DNA of 50,204 nt from JACCYQ01 sp036675565 (GTDB lineage: Bacteria > Bacteroidota > Bacteroidia > Chitinophagales > Chitinophagaceae). Where the stretch lies: NCBI GenBank assembly GCA_036675565.1, contig JAKFER010000020.1, positions 1-50,204 of the forward strand, given 5' to 3'. Positions 49,957 through 50,204 of this stretch are shown here, piece by piece. The notes beneath the pieces were generated by a model that saw only the letters and a program-made list of their open reading frames with translations, was not told the DNA's origin and did not search any database. Within the stretch, counting starts at the first letter, position 1. Each line of letters opens with the position of its first letter. Position numbers and translations under genes: made by a program.

Positions 49957-50204
49957 ATGAATAACGTTGACAAATCTAAACTTCCACCTGGACCAAAAAC
50001 AAAAATTCCTTTAGGACATTTATTTAGTTATCGCAGGAACAGTATTGAGTTTTTAAAAAAAATGGCAAAGGAATATGGCGACATTGTTCATTTCAAATTC
50101 GGTCCGATTCGAATCGTACTTCTGAATCATCCCGACTTTATCAAAGAAGTGCTCACGACACATCATCAAAATTTTGTCAAAGGCCGGCCATTGGAAATGG
50201 CAAA
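49957..50204 (+). CDS. Cytochrome P450 (partial, N-terminus only)
   Basis: Open from the ATG at 49957 to the right edge (82 codons, no stop). LPPGPKTKIPLGHLF is the Pro-rich hinge at the start of many class-type P450s, followed by FLKKMAKEYGDIVHFKFGPI and VLLNHPDFIKEVL, typical of the first helices and beta sheet 1. The heme-binding Cys loop is outside the window. It starts 18 bp after the OleA-like gene and is probably co-transcribed, suggesting oxidation of its product. Confidence 0.85.
   Translation, partial: MNNVDKSKLPPGPKTKIPLGHLFSYRRNSIEFLKKMAKEYGDIVHFKFGPIRIVLLNHPDFIKEVLTTHHQNFVKGRPLEMA

Noticed and set aside
1..50204. CRISPR arrays, tRNA or rRNA genes, insertion sequences, phage genes
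   Set aside because: None was recognised by eye on either strand; no spaced identical repeats and no transposase or integrase motifs were found.

Overview
The window looks like a chromosome segment from a Bacteroidota bacterium, most likely near Chitinophagaceae. This rests on the AT-rich DNA, a SusC/SusD pair, TonB receptors with an N-terminal carboxypeptidase-regulatory-like domain, a Bacteroidetes-type promoter (TTTG, then TAnnTTTG), weak Shine-Dalgarno sequences, many lipoproteins and a LytTR regulator. No rRNA, tRNA, CRISPR array or insertion sequence was recognised.

Left part (1-27.2 kb), ordinary genome. A GH2-type glycosidase runs off the left edge. Next comes a self-regulated ABC transporter operon: ATPase, permease, YtrA-type GntR regulator and a membrane-anchored protein, with a palindromic operator and a perfect terminator. 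An overlapping ArsR/SRPBCC pair follows. A sugar locus comes next (GH63-like glucosidase and MFS permease, divergent from a LacI regulator, then SusC/SusD). A LytTR regulator, a 56-residue membrane protein, a MASE1 histidine kinase and a CHRD-like lipoprotein follow. The last block is an envelope locus: TPR lipoprotein, a DUF4331 protein split in two, fasciclin, anti-sigma, ECF sigma factor and a TonB receptor.

Right part (about 28.1 kb to the right edge), a biosynthetic gene cluster that I cannot match to a described system. One minus-strand operon encodes a fatty acyl-AMP ligase, a luciferase-like monooxygenase, an ACP-KS-AT-DH-KR polyketide synthase whose terminal carrier domain is split off by a frameshift, and a C-A-PCP NRPS whose binding pocket reads as glycine. 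Around it lie a full oleBCD set (beta-lactone decarboxylase, beta-lactone synthetase, reductase), an APS kinase and a sulfotransferase (PAPS supply and use), a ferritin-like diiron protein with an unusual coiled-coil insert, a DUF6629 membrane protein, a cytochrome P450 cut by the right edge, and a 671-residue fusion of two OleA-like thiolases.

The fusion is the most striking gene. Domain 1 keeps the Cys-His-Asn triad. Domain 2 has lost all three residues but keeps the Glu that OleA supplies to its partner's active site, so it looks like an OleA heterodimer built into one chain, as in the lipstatin logic. Together the genes suggest a fatty-acyl/polyketide/glycine product combined with OleA-type head-to-head condensation, beta-lactone or alkene formation, oxidation and sulfation. 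The product is unknown, and no thioesterase is visible.

Between the two parts, around 27.7-28.0 kb, lies a short frameshifted remnant resembling the start of a vanadium haloperoxidase/PAP2 lipoprotein. It may mark the cluster boundary.
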